From positions 62,001-126,000 of the forward strand of contig CAKUAS010000002.1 of assembly GCA_934636655.1 (NCBI GenBank): DNA of 64,000 nucleotides, in the 5' to 3' direction. The notes beneath the pieces are model-generated. The model had not been told where the DNA came from. It worked only from the letters and a program-made list of their open reading frames with translations, and did not search any database. Origin of the DNA: an uncultured Oscillospiraceae bacterium (lineage in GTDB: Bacteria > Bacillota > Clostridia > Oscillospirales > Oscillospiraceae). Position 1 is the first letter of the stretch. Each line of letters begins with the position of its first letter. Of this stretch, positions 49,650 through 57,256 are shown in pieces. Made by a program: the position numbers and the translations under genes.

Positions 49650-50486
49650 ATGTCTATTAAAACTTACAGACCTACCACTCCGGCCCGCAGACAGATGACA
49701 GTTTCCGGCTTTGACGGTGTTGATAAGCACGCAAAGCCCGAGAAGAGCCTGACTGAGGTCCTCAAAAAGAAGTCCGGCCGCAACAGCTACGGCCGCATCA
49801 CCGTTCGCCATAAGGGCGGCGGCAACCGCCAGAAGTACCGTGTTATCGACTTCAAGCGCAACAAGACCGAGATGGAAGCGGAAGTTCTTCGCCTCGAGTA
49901 CGACCCCAACCGCAGCGCATTCATCGCTCTGGTCAAGTACGAAGACGGCGAGCTGCGCTACATCCTTGCTCCCGTTGGCCTGAAGGCCGGCGACAAGGTC
50001 GTATCCAGCCCCAATGCCGACATTAAGCCGGGCAACGCACTGCCTCTGGCAAACATTCCTGTCGGTACCGTTATCCACAACATCGAGCTCTACCCCGGCA
50101 AGGGCGCTCAGCTCGTCCGCTCCGCCGGCGTTTCCGCACAGCTCATGGCTAAGGAAAACGGTATGGCTACCGTTCGCCTCCCCTCCGGTGAGTACCGCAA
50201 GGTCCGCCTTGACTGCTTCGCGGTCATCGGCCAGGTCGGCAACATCGACCACTCCAATATCTCCATCGGTAAGGCCGGCCGCAAGCGCCACATGGGCATC
50301 CGTCCTACCGTCCGCGGCTCCGTCATGAACCCCTGCGACCACCCCCACGGCGGTGGTGAAGGCAAGTCCCCCGTCGGCCGTCCCGGCCCTGTAACTCCGT
50401 GGGGCAAGCCTGCACTCGGTTACAAGACTCGCAAGACTAAGAACCGCACCGATAAGTTCATAGTCAAGCGCCGCAACGCTAAGTAA
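49650..50486 (+). CDS. rplB: Ribosomal protein L2
   Basis: A 278-residue 50S protein needed for subunit joining and peptidyl transfer. It has KTYRPTTPARRQMTV, GRNSYGRITVRHKGGGNRQK, the conserved His-containing NPCDHPHGGGEGKSPVGRPG and the basic tail. It lies 15 bp after rplW with GGGGAGG upstream. Confidence 0.98.
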   Translation: MSIKTYRPTTPARRQMTVSGFDGVDKHAKPEKSLTEVLKKKSGRNSYGRITVRHKGGGNRQKYRVIDFKRNKTEMEAEVLRLEYDPNRSAFIALVKYEDGELRYILAPVGLKAGDKVVSSPNADIKPGNALPLANIPVGTVIHNIELYPGKGAQLVRSAGVSAQLMAKENGMATVRLPSGEYRKVRLDCFAVIGQVGNIDHSNISIGKAGRKRHMGIRPTVRGSVMNPCDHPHGGGEGKSPVGRPGPVTPWGKPALGYKTRKTKNRTDKFIVKRRNAK

Positions 50487-50502
50487 GGAGGGCAAAAGAT
50501 AA

Positions 50503-50775
50503 ATGAGTAGAAGCGTTAAGAAAGGCCCCTTCGCAGCTCCCGAGCTTCTGAAGAGAGTCGATGAAATGAATAAGGCCGGCGAAAAGAAGGTCCTCAAGAC
50601 CTGGAGCCGCGCCACTACCATTTTCCCGTCCTTCGTAGGACACACCATCGCAGTACACGACGGCCGCCGTCATGTTCCTGTATATGTCACCGAAGATATG
50701 GTCGGCCACAAGCTCGGCGAGTTTGCTCCCACCCGTACCTTCCGCGGCCATGCAGGCAGCAAGACCGGCAAGTAA
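50503..50775 (+). CDS. rpsS: Ribosomal protein S19
   Basis: A 90-residue 30S head protein: MSRSVKKGPFAAPELLKRV, TWSRATTIFPSFVGHTIAVH and the FAPTRTFRGHAG ending. AAGGAGGG precedes the start. Normal position after rplB. Confidence 0.98.
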   Translation: MSRSVKKGPFAAPELLKRVDEMNKAGEKKVLKTWSRATTIFPSFVGHTIAVHDGRRHVPVYVTEDMVGHKLGEFAPTRTFRGHAGSKTGK

Positions 50776-50787
50776 GGAGGAGAGAAC

Positions 50788-51135
50788 ATGGACGAAAAGA
50801 AAATGGCAAGAGCAGAAGTCAAGTATGCTCGCATTTCTCCCCGTAAGGTCGGCATCATCTGCGATATGATCCGCAATAAGGACGTCGCCGTTGCAAAGGC
50901 ACTCATGCAGCATACCCCCAAGGCAGGCTGCGAGTACATGATCAAGCTTCTTGACAGTGCCAAGGCAAACGCGGAGAACAATTTTGAAATGGATCCCGAG
51001 AAGCTCTATGTTGCAGTTGCATACGCAACCGGCGGCCCCATCCTCAAGCGCGGCATGCCCAGAGCTCAGGGCCGTATGTACCGCATCAACAAGCGCACCA
51101 GCCACATCACCATCTGTGTGGCTGAGAGAGACTAA
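50788..51135 (+). CDS. rplV: Ribosomal protein L22
   Basis: A 115-residue protein whose beta hairpin lines the exit tunnel. It has EVKYARISPRKVGIICDMIR (20 residues), a tunnel-tip region GPILKRGMPRAQGRMYRINK and RTSHITICVAE at the end. The N-terminus is a few residues longer than the shortest forms (MDEKKMARAE). AGGAGGAG upstream. Confidence 0.97.
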   Translation: MDEKKMARAEVKYARISPRKVGIICDMIRNKDVAVAKALMQHTPKAGCEYMIKLLDSAKANAENNFEMDPEKLYVAVAYATGGPILKRGMPRAQGRMYRINKRTSHITICVAERD

Positions 51136-51152
51136 GGAAGGAGGCAGAATAA

Positions 51153-52019
51153 ATGGGACAGAAAGTTAATCCTCATGGCATGCGCGTCGGCGTTATCAAA
51201 GACTGGGATTCCCGTTGGTACGCCCGTGCAGACAAAGTCGGCGATCTTATCGTTGAAGACTACAACATCCGTAACTACCTGAAGAAGACCCTCTATTCCG
51301 CCGGTGTTCCTACCATCGAGATCGAGCGCGATTCCAACAAGGTACGCATCTATATCCACTGCTCCAGACCCGGTGTCGTTATCGGCAAGGGCGGCGCAGA
51401 GATCGAGCGCATCCGCCTGTCCGTCGAGAAGATGATAGGCAAGCCCGTAGCGATCTCCATCGTTGAGGTCCGCACCCCCGATACCAATGCTCAGCTCGTA
51501 GCAGAGAACATCGCACAGCAGATCGAGAAGCGTATTTCTCACCGCCGCGCAATGAAGAACGCAATGGGCCGTGCAATGCGTATGGGCGCAAAGGGCATCA
51601 AGGTCATGTGCTCCGGCCGTCTCGGCGGACGCGAGATCGCAGGCGTTGAGCAGTACCACGACGGTACCATTCCTCTTCAGACCATCCGTGCCGACATCGA
51701 GTACGGCTTTGCAGAGGCAGCCACCACTTACGGTCGCATCGGCGTTAAGGTTTGGATCTACAAGGGCGAAGTCCTTTCCCAGACTCTGCGCACGACTCCC
51801 CGTGTGATGGATATGAACAAGCCCCAGGGCGAGCGCCGCCGTCGCGACGACCGCCGCGGTGGCCGCAATGGCGACCGCCGTCAGGGTGGATACAACCGTG
51901 ATCGTCAGCAGGGCGGCGAGCGCCGTCAGGGCGGCTACGGCCAGCGTCCGGCAGGACAGGGCGGCTACAACCGCGGTCCCCGTCCGGCAGCTCCCGCAAA
52001 GGAAGGAGGCAACAACTAA
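51153..52019 (+). CDS. rpsC: Ribosomal protein S3 with Arg/Gly-rich tail
   Basis: A 30S mRNA-entry protein with KH domain. The normal part holds MGQKVNPHGMRVGVIKDWDS (20 residues), the GKGGAEIERIRLSVEK KH loop, and KGIKVMCSGRLGGREIAGVE, ending near GVKVWIYKGEVLS. About 65 more residues follow, rich in Arg, Gly, Gln, Asp and Tyr (blocks such as RRGGRNGDRRQGGYNRDRQQ), bringing the protein to 288 residues where about 220 is usual. The tail could add RNA contacts. The stop overlaps the rplP start by one base. Confidence 0.97.
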   Translation: MGQKVNPHGMRVGVIKDWDSRWYARADKVGDLIVEDYNIRNYLKKTLYSAGVPTIEIERDSNKVRIYIHCSRPGVVIGKGGAEIERIRLSVEKMIGKPVAISIVEVRTPDTNAQLVAENIAQQIEKRISHRRAMKNAMGRAMRMGAKGIKVMCSGRLGGREIAGVEQYHDGTIPLQTIRADIEYGFAEAATTYGRIGVKVWIYKGEVLSQTLRTTPRVMDMNKPQGERRRRDDRRGGRNGDRRQGGYNRDRQQGGERRQGGYGQRPAGQGGYNRGPRPAAPAKEGGNN

Positions 52020-52450
52020 TGTTAATGCCTAAGAGAGTAAAGTACCGCAGAGTGCATCGCGGCCGCATGAAGGGCAAAGCAATGCGCGGTAACTTCGTTG
52101 CATACGGCGAGTATGGCCTCCAGGCCACCGAGCCGAGCTGGATCACCAGCAACCAGATCGAGGCAGCTCGTATAGCCATGACCCGTTACACCAAGCGTGG
52201 CGGTCAGGTCTGGATCAAGATATTCCCCGACAAGCCCGTAACCGCAAAGCCCGCCGAGACCCGTATGGGTTCCGGTAAAGGCTCTCCCGAGTACTGGGTC
52301 GCAGTCGTTAAGCCCGGCAGAGTGCTGTTTGAGATCGCAGGCGTTCCCGAAGAGGTCGCACGCGAGGCTCTGCGCCTTGCCAGCCACAAGCTGCCCTGCA
52401 AGACCAAGATAATTGCCAAGGGCGCTGAGTCTGAGAACGGTGGTGAATAA
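52019..52450 (+). CDS. rplP: Ribosomal protein L16
   Basis: A 143-residue 50S protein near the A-site tRNA: MLMPKRVKYRRVHRGRMKGK (20 residues), QIEAARIAMTRYTKRGGQVW and GKGSPEYWVAVVKPGRVLFE. ATG 52019 is the family start and lies 10 bp after GGAAGGAGG inside rpsC. Confidence 0.97.
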   Translation: MLMPKRVKYRRVHRGRMKGKAMRGNFVAYGEYGLQATEPSWITSNQIEAARIAMTRYTKRGGQVWIKIFPDKPVTAKPAETRMGSGKGSPEYWVAVVKPGRVLFEIAGVPEEVAREALRLASHKLPCKTKIIAKGAESENGGE

Positions 52451-52451
52451 G

Positions 52452-52646
52452 ATGAAGGCAAATGAAATACGTTCCATGTCCGTAGCAGATCTCGAGAAGA
52501 AGCTCGTAGAGCTCAAGAAGGACCTTTTCATGCTCCGCATGCAGCATGCCACCAATCATCTCGATAACCCCGTAAAGATTTCCGCTGTACGGCGTGACAT
52601 TGCACGAGTCAAGACCGTTATCCGCGAGAAAGAACTCGAGCAGTGA
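52452..52646 (+). CDS. rpmC: Ribosomal protein L29
   Basis: A 64-residue two-helix 50S protein near the tunnel exit: MKANEIRSMSVADLEKKLVE (20 residues), LKKDLFMLRMQHATNHLDNP and the conserved RRDIARVKTVIREKE. ATG 52452 follows the rplP stop by 1 bp; the upstream in-frame extension lies within rplP and is not used. Confidence 0.96.
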   Translation: MKANEIRSMSVADLEKKLVELKKDLFMLRMQHATNHLDNPVKISAVRRDIARVKTVIREKELEQ

Positions 52647-52660
52647 GGAGGTAAGTCAGA

Positions 52661-52924
52661 ATGAATAATGAAAGAACAACTTCCCGTAAGACTCGCGTTG
52701 GCAAGGTAGTATCCGATAAGATGGATAAGACCGTCGTTGTCATCGTGGAGGACCGCGTCGCACATAAGACCTATAAGAAAATCATCGGCAGAACCTACCG
52801 TCTGAAGGCGCATGACGAGAATAACGCCTGCGGCATCGGCGATATCGTTCGCGTGATGGAGACCCGTCCTCTGTCCAAGGACAAGAGATGGCGTGTCGTG
52901 GAAATCATAGAGAAGGCTAAGTAA
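52661..52924 (+). CDS. rpsQ: Ribosomal protein S17
   Basis: An 87-residue OB-fold 30S assembly protein: TRVGKVVSDKMDKTVVVIVE (20 residues), KIIGRTYRLKAHDENNACGI and GDIVRVMETRPLSKDKRWRV. GAGGAGG upstream. Confidence 0.97.
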   Translation: MNNERTTSRKTRVGKVVSDKMDKTVVVIVEDRVAHKTYKKIIGRTYRLKAHDENNACGIGDIVRVMETRPLSKDKRWRVVEIIEKAK

Positions 52925-52936
52925 GGAGGCAGCATA

Positions 52937-53308
52937 ATGATACAGCAGGAAAGTTATCTGAAGGTTGCCGACAATACCGGCGCCAAGGAAATCAAGTGCA
53001 TCCGCGTTCTTGGCGGCTCCAAGCGCAGATACGCAAGCATCGGCGACGTGGTCGTAGCTTCCGTCCGCAAGGCTGCTCCCGGCGGCTCTGTCAAGAAGGG
53101 CGACGTCGTCAAGGCAGTTATCGTGCGCACGGCAAAGTCCGTTCGCCGCGCAGACGGCACTTACGTTCGCTTTGACGAGAACGCAGCGGTCCTTATCAAC
53201 GGAACCGATAAGAACCCCCGCGGCACTCGTATCTTTGGACCCGTCGCTCGTGAGCTGCGCGACAAGGATTACATGAAGATCCTGTCCCTGGCTCCCGAAG
53301 TGATTTAA
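52937..53308 (+). CDS. rplN: Ribosomal protein L14
   Basis: A 123-residue 50S protein at the subunit interface: MIQQESYLKVADNTGAKEIK (20 residues), VVVASVRKAAPGGSVKKGDV and GTRIFGPVARELRDKDYMKI. It is nearly identical in length to the usual 122 residues. GGAGG upstream. Confidence 0.98.
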   Translation: MIQQESYLKVADNTGAKEIKCIRVLGGSKRRYASIGDVVVASVRKAAPGGSVKKGDVVKAVIVRTAKSVRRADGTYVRFDENAAVLINGTDKNPRGTRIFGPVARELRDKDYMKILSLAPEVI

Positions 53309-53322
53309 GGAGGGCACAGAGA

Positions 53323-53628
53323 ATGAAAATCAAAACTGGCGATAAAGTTATAGTCCTGTCCGGCAAGGATAAGGGCAAGACCGGCAAGGTCATTTCCGCA
53401 GACCCCAAAAACGGTAAAGTCATCGTTGAGGGCGTCAGCGTAGCCACCAAGCATCAGAAGGCAAAGAAGCAGGGCCAGGACGGCGGCATCATGAAGGTTG
53501 AGACCCCCGTGTATGTCAGCAAGGTCCAGCTCGTCTGCCCCAAGTGCAATAAGGGCGTTCGCGTCGGCTACAAGTACGTTGCAGACAAGAAGCTGCGCGT
53601 ATGCCGTAAATGCGGCGAAGAAATCTGA
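53323..53628 (+). CDS. rplX: Ribosomal protein L24
   Basis: A 101-residue 50S assembly-initiating protein with a KOW motif: MKIKTGDKVIVLSGKDKGKT (20 residues), PKNGKVIVEGVSVATKHQKA and a C-terminal zinc-like CPKCNKG..CRKCGEE pair. AGGAGG upstream. Confidence 0.97.
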   Translation: MKIKTGDKVIVLSGKDKGKTGKVISADPKNGKVIVEGVSVATKHQKAKKQGQDGGIMKVETPVYVSKVQLVCPKCNKGVRVGYKYVADKKLRVCRKCGEEI

Positions 53629-53646
53629 GAAAGGAGATAACTTACT

Positions 53647-54186
53647 ATGACCAGAATGAAGAAAAAGTACGTTGAGGAAGTTGCTCCTGCTCTGATGGAG
53701 AAATTCCAGTACAAGTCCGTTATGCAGATCCCCAAGATCGACAAGATCGTTGTATCCGTCGGCTGCGGCGACTGCAAGGACAACGCCAAGGCACTTGATA
53801 ACGTTATCAAAGAGATCTCCGCGATCACCGGCCAGCACGCTGTTGCTACCGTAGCACGCAAGTCCGTCGCTAACTTCAAGCTCCGTGAGGGCATGCATGT
53901 CGGCGTTAAGGTCACCCTGCGTCAGGATCGCATGTGGGAGTTCCTCGACAGACTGCTCAACGTTGCACTTCCCCGTGTTCGTGACTTCCGCGGTATTTCC
54001 GCAGACGCGTTCGACGGCCGCGGCAACTACAGCATGGGTCTGAAAGAGCAGATCATCTTCCCCGAGATCGATTACGACAAGATCGAGAAGCTGCGTGGTA
54101 TGAACATTGCTATCACCACCACCGCACAGACCGATGAAGAAGCACGCGAGCTGCTCAGACTCATGGGCGCTCCCTTCGCGAACTAA
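53647..54186 (+). CDS. rplE: Ribosomal protein L5
   Basis: A 179-residue 50S protein that binds 5S rRNA: YVEEVAPALMEKFQYKSVMQ (20 residues), KSVANFKLREGMHVGVKVTL and RVRDFRGISADAFDGRGNYS. GGAGATA upstream. Confidence 0.98.
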   Translation: MTRMKKKYVEEVAPALMEKFQYKSVMQIPKIDKIVVSVGCGDCKDNAKALDNVIKEISAITGQHAVATVARKSVANFKLREGMHVGVKVTLRQDRMWEFLDRLLNVALPRVRDFRGISADAFDGRGNYSMGLKEQIIFPEIDYDKIEKLRGMNIAITTTAQTDEEARELLRLMGAPFAN

Positions 54187-54199
54187 GGAGGAACTGATA

Positions 54200-54385
54200 A
54201 TGGCAAAGAAATCTATGATTCTCAAGCAGCAGGCTCCTGCTAAGTTCTCTACCCGTAAGTACAATCGCTGCAAGATCTGCGGCCGTCCTCACGCTTATCT
54301 GCGTGACTACGGTATCTGCCGTATCTGCTTCCGCGAACTGGCTTACAAGGGTCAGATCCCCGGCGTCCGCAAGGCATCCTGGTAA
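54200..54385 (+). CDS. rpsN: Ribosomal protein S14, zinc type
   Basis: A 61-residue 30S protein of the short zinc-binding (C+) kind, with Cys-x-x-Cys pairs in YNRCKICGRPHAYLRDYGIC (20 residues) and RICFRELAYKGQIPGV. AGGAGG upstream. After its stop the operon is interrupted by 350 bp that contain a promoter and attenuator. Confidence 0.97.
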   Translation: MAKKSMILKQQAPAKFSTRKYNRCKICGRPHAYLRDYGICRICFRELAYKGQIPGVRKASW

Positions 54386-54430
54386 TCGGACGCTCCGGAC
54401 AAAAAAGCATCATATTTTGCTCAAAAATGC

Positions 54431-54459
54431 TTGCAATATCAGGCTCCTTGCGGTAAAAT
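54431..54459 (+). promoter_or_regulatory. Internal promoter of the spc operon
   Basis: TTGCAA (54431-54436), a 17-bp spacer and TAAAAT (54454-54459), between rpsN and rpsH. Confidence 0.65.
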
Positions 54460-54491
54460 AGTATGATGCCAATTTTGCGGAAAACGAAGTT

Positions 54492-54533
54492 GAGATACAC
54501 CGAGAATATCGGTGTATCTCTTCGGCGGTTTTT
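54492..54533 (+). terminator. Attenuator hairpin before rpsH
   Basis: GAGATACACCGA and TCGGTGTATCTC form a perfect 12-bp stem (54492-54520), followed by TTCGGCGGTTTTT. It is downstream of the internal promoter, where it could control read-through. The remainder to 54735 is GC-rich and structured, with no gene. Confidence 0.65.
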
Positions 54534-54735
54534 CAAATATTGTCTCGAAAGGCGACTTTAGAGACGTTTACCCCCGCAGTTTGCGCTCGAGACCCCGAAC
54601 CCCCGATCAAGGTCCGGCCGTCGAGCTCAAACTTAGGCTGTCGAAAGGCCGCAGCTAATCATGTATTAGTGCGGAACCTCGCGGTCATCACCGAGGGAGC
54701 GATCCCCGGTAACTTCTAAAAAAGGAGAAAAGATT

Positions 54736-55134
54736 ATGCAGATCACAGACCCCATTGCAGATATGCTGACCCGCATCAGAAACGCCGGTGTAGCGAAGCA
54801 TGAAACTGTCGATGTCCCCGCATCGAAGATGAAGAAGGCAATTGCTGAGATCCTTCTGAACGAAGGCTACATCAAGAGCTTCCAGATCATCGACGACGGC
54901 ACCCAGGGCATCATCCGCATCACCCTCAAGTATCTCCCCGGCAAGGAGAAGGCCATCCAGGGTCTTCGCCGTGTCTCCAAGCCCGGTCTGCGCGTTTACG
55001 CAGGTGCAGACGAGCTGCCCAAGGTCCTCAAGGGCCTCGGTATCGCGATCGTATCCACTTCCAAGGGCGTCATGACCGACAAGGCTGCTCGCGCGGCTCA
55101 CATCGGCGGCGAAGTCCTGGCATTCGTATGGTAA
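54736..55134 (+). CDS. rpsH: Ribosomal protein S8
   Basis: A 132-residue 30S core protein: MQITDPIADMLTRIRNAGVA (20 residues), KMKKAIAEILLNEGYIKSFQ and STSKGVMTDKAARAAHIGGE. In E. coli S8 represses the spc operon; here rpsH heads its own segment behind a structured leader. AAAAGGAG upstream. Confidence 0.98.
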   Translation: MQITDPIADMLTRIRNAGVAKHETVDVPASKMKKAIAEILLNEGYIKSFQIIDDGTQGIIRITLKYLPGKEKAIQGLRRVSKPGLRVYAGADELPKVLKGLGIAIVSTSKGVMTDKAARAAHIGGEVLAFVW

Positions 55135-55149
55135 GGAGGAAAGCTAACT

Positions 55150-55689
55150 ATGTCTAGAATCGGTAGAGCTCCCATTACCGTCCCTGCAGGAGTGGAAGTT
55201 AAGGTTGACGGTCAGCACGTTTCTGTCAAGGGCCCCAAGGGCGCACTTGAGATGAACGCAGCACCCACTATGAAAGTCGAAGTCGAAGCAGGCGTCGTTC
55301 ACGTCACCCGTCCCAACGACGAGAAGATGAACAGATCCCTCCACGGCCTGACCCGCACCCTCATCAACAACATGGTCGTCGGCGTATCCGAAGGATTCTC
55401 CAAGACCCTCGAGGTAAACGGTGTTGGCTACCGTGCAGCAAAGGAAGGCAAGAACCTGGTCCTGAACGTTGGTTATTCGCATCAGGTAATCATGCCCGAG
55501 ACTGAGGACATCCAGATCGAGGTCCCCAATCCCAACCAGATCATCGTCAAGGGTATCGACAAGCAGAAGGTCGGCCAGTTTGCAGCAGAAGTTCGTGGCA
55601 AGCGTCCTCCCGAGCCGTACAAGGGCAAGGGCATCAAGTATGACTACGAAGTTATCCGCCGCAAAGAAGGCAAGACCGGCGCTAAGTAA
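55150..55689 (+). CDS. rplF: Ribosomal protein L6
   Basis: A 179-residue 50S protein near the factor site: MSRIGRAPITVPAGVEVKVD (20 residues), LHGLTRTLINNMVVGVSEGF and RGKRPPEPYKGKGIKYDYEV. AAGGAGG upstream. Confidence 0.98.
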   Translation: MSRIGRAPITVPAGVEVKVDGQHVSVKGPKGALEMNAAPTMKVEVEAGVVHVTRPNDEKMNRSLHGLTRTLINNMVVGVSEGFSKTLEVNGVGYRAAKEGKNLVLNVGYSHQVIMPETEDIQIEVPNPNQIIVKGIDKQKVGQFAAEVRGKRPPEPYKGKGIKYDYEVIRRKEGKTGAK

Positions 55690-55705
55690 TAGGAGGTGTG
55701 CCTGA

Positions 55706-56065
55706 ATGATTAAAAGACCTGATACAAGAGCGCAGCGCATCAAGCGCCACGCAAGAGTACGCGGCAAGATCTCCGGCACCGCCGAAAGACCCCGCCTGAG
55801 CGTATTCCGCAGCGAAAACAATATTTATGCCCAGATCATCGACGACGTAGCAGGCACGACTCTCGTGTCCGCCTCCACCGTTGAAAAGGGCTTTGAAGGC
55901 AACGGCGGCAACGTCGAGGCAGCAAAGAAGATCGGCGCTACCGTCGCCGAGCGTGCACTGGCAAAGGGAATCGAGAACGTCGTGTTCGACCGCGGCGGCT
56001 ACATTTTCCACGGCCGTGTTGCAGCACTTGCAGAGGGCGCCCGTGAGGGCGGCCTGAAGTTCTAA
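55706..56065 (+). CDS. rplR: Ribosomal protein L18
   Basis: A 119-residue 50S protein that binds 5S rRNA: RAQRIKRHARVRGKISGTAE (20 residues), RPRLSVFRSENNIYAQIIDD and VVFDRGGYIFHGRVAALAEG. AGGAGGTG upstream. Confidence 0.98.
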   Translation: MIKRPDTRAQRIKRHARVRGKISGTAERPRLSVFRSENNIYAQIIDDVAGTTLVSASTVEKGFEGNGGNVEAAKKIGATVAERALAKGIENVVFDRGGYIFHGRVAALAEGAREGGLKF

Positions 56066-56084
56066 GGGGAGGAGGAAAACTATT

Positions 56085-56609
56085 ATGGCATACAATAATG
56101 ACAGAAGAGATCGCCGCAGAGACGAGGAAGCATCCGAGTTTGTTGAAAAGGTAGTTTCCCTCAACCGCGTCAGCAAGACCGTCAAGGGCGGCCGTGTTAT
56201 GAAGTTCTCCGCACTTTGCGTCGTCGGCGACGGCAAGGGCCGCGTAGGCTACGGCCTGGGCAAGGCAAACGAAGTTTCCGAAGCTATCCGCAAGGGCCTT
56301 GAGGATGCAAAGAAGAACATCGTTACCGTTACCCTCCAGGGCACGACCATTCCTCACGAGATAATCGGCGCTTTCGGCGCAGGCCGCGTCCTGCTCAAGC
56401 CCGCAGCACCCGGTACCGGCGTTATCGCCGGCGGCGCTGTCCGTGCAGTCGTTGAGGCAGCCGGCATCAAGGATATCCGTACCAAGTGCCTGCGCACCAA
56501 CAATCCCGCAAACGTCGTTGCAGCAACCATGCAGGGTCTTATGTCTCTGCGCGACGCAGCTCAGGTAGCTGCCGTCCGCGGCAAGACTCCTGAAGAAGTT
56601 CAGGCTTAA
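56085..56609 (+). CDS. rpsE: Ribosomal protein S5
   Basis: A 174-residue 30S accuracy protein: VEKVVSLNRVSKTVKGGRVM (20 residues), GDGKGRVGYGLGKANEVSEA and GIKDIRTKCLRTNNPANVV. The N-terminus is charged (NNDRRDRRRDEEASE). GGAGGAG upstream. Confidence 0.98.
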   Translation: MAYNNDRRDRRRDEEASEFVEKVVSLNRVSKTVKGGRVMKFSALCVVGDGKGRVGYGLGKANEVSEAIRKGLEDAKKNIVTVTLQGTTIPHEIIGAFGAGRVLLKPAAPGTGVIAGGAVRAVVEAAGIKDIRTKCLRTNNPANVVAATMQGLMSLRDAAQVAAVRGKTPEEVQA

Positions 56610-56621
56610 GGAGGACTTGAA

Positions 56622-56801
56622 ATGGCTAATCTTAGAATTAAGCTCGTCAAGAGCCTGAACGGTCGCCTCGATAAGCACATTGCGACCGCAAACTCCCTCG
56701 GACTGCACAAGATCGGCAACGAGACCGTCCAGCCCGATAACCCCCAGACCAGGGGCAAGATCGCCAAGATCGGCTATCTCCTCCAGGTAACTGAAGAATA
56801 A
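56622..56801 (+). CDS. rpmD: Ribosomal protein L30
   Basis: A 59-residue 50S protein: MANLRIKLVKSLNGRLDKHI (20 residues), LGLHKIGNETVQPDNPQTRG and KIGYLLQVTEE. The gene is short but has AAGGAGG upstream and the usual position between rpsE and rplO. Confidence 0.96.
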   Translation: MANLRIKLVKSLNGRLDKHIATANSLGLHKIGNETVQPDNPQTRGKIAKIGYLLQVTEE

Positions 56802-56815
56802 GGAGGAAAAGCATA

Positions 56816-57256
56816 ATGTATATTCATGAACTTTCTCCCGTAGCTGGCTCCACCCACGTTGACAAGCGCAAGGGCAGAGGCCATGCGACCGGCAACGGCA
56901 AGACCGCGGGCCGCGGCCACAAGGGCCAGAAGGCACGTTCCGGCGGCGGTGTCCGTATCGGCTTTGAAGGCGGCCAGATGCCTCTGGCACGCCGCATCCC
57001 CAAGAGAGGCTTCAACAATATCTTTGCAAAGCCCCTCGAGGCGATCAACGTTTCCGAGCTCGACAGATTTGAGGACGGCGCAGTTGTCGACGCAAAGGCT
57101 CTCCTCGACGCAGGCGTGCTCTCCAAGTGCCGCTATGGCGTTAAGATCCTCGGCAATGGCGAGATAAGCAAGAAACTTACTGTTAAGGCTTCCGCTTTTT
57201 CTGAAACCGCAAAAGAGAAAATTGAGGCGGCAGGCGGAAAGGCCGAGGTGATCTAA
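56816..57256 (+). CDS. rplO: Ribosomal protein L15
   Basis: A 146-residue 50S protein with a Gly/Arg-rich N-terminal arm: GSTHVDKRKGRGHATGNGKT (20 residues), AGRGHKGQKARSGGGVRIGF and EGGQMPLARRIPKRGFNN. Its stop codon directly touches the secY GTG. Confidence 0.98.
   Translation: MYIHELSPVAGSTHVDKRKGRGHATGNGKTAGRGHKGQKARSGGGVRIGFEGGQMPLARRIPKRGFNNIFAKPLEAINVSELDRFEDGAVVDAKALLDAGVLSKCRYGVKILGNGEISKKLTVKASAFSETAKEKIEAAGGKAEVI

Noticed and set aside
54386..54735. Small gene in the gap between rpsN and rpsH
   Set aside because: No open frame with a ribosome site and plausible composition is present; the sequence is better explained as promoter and leader RNA.
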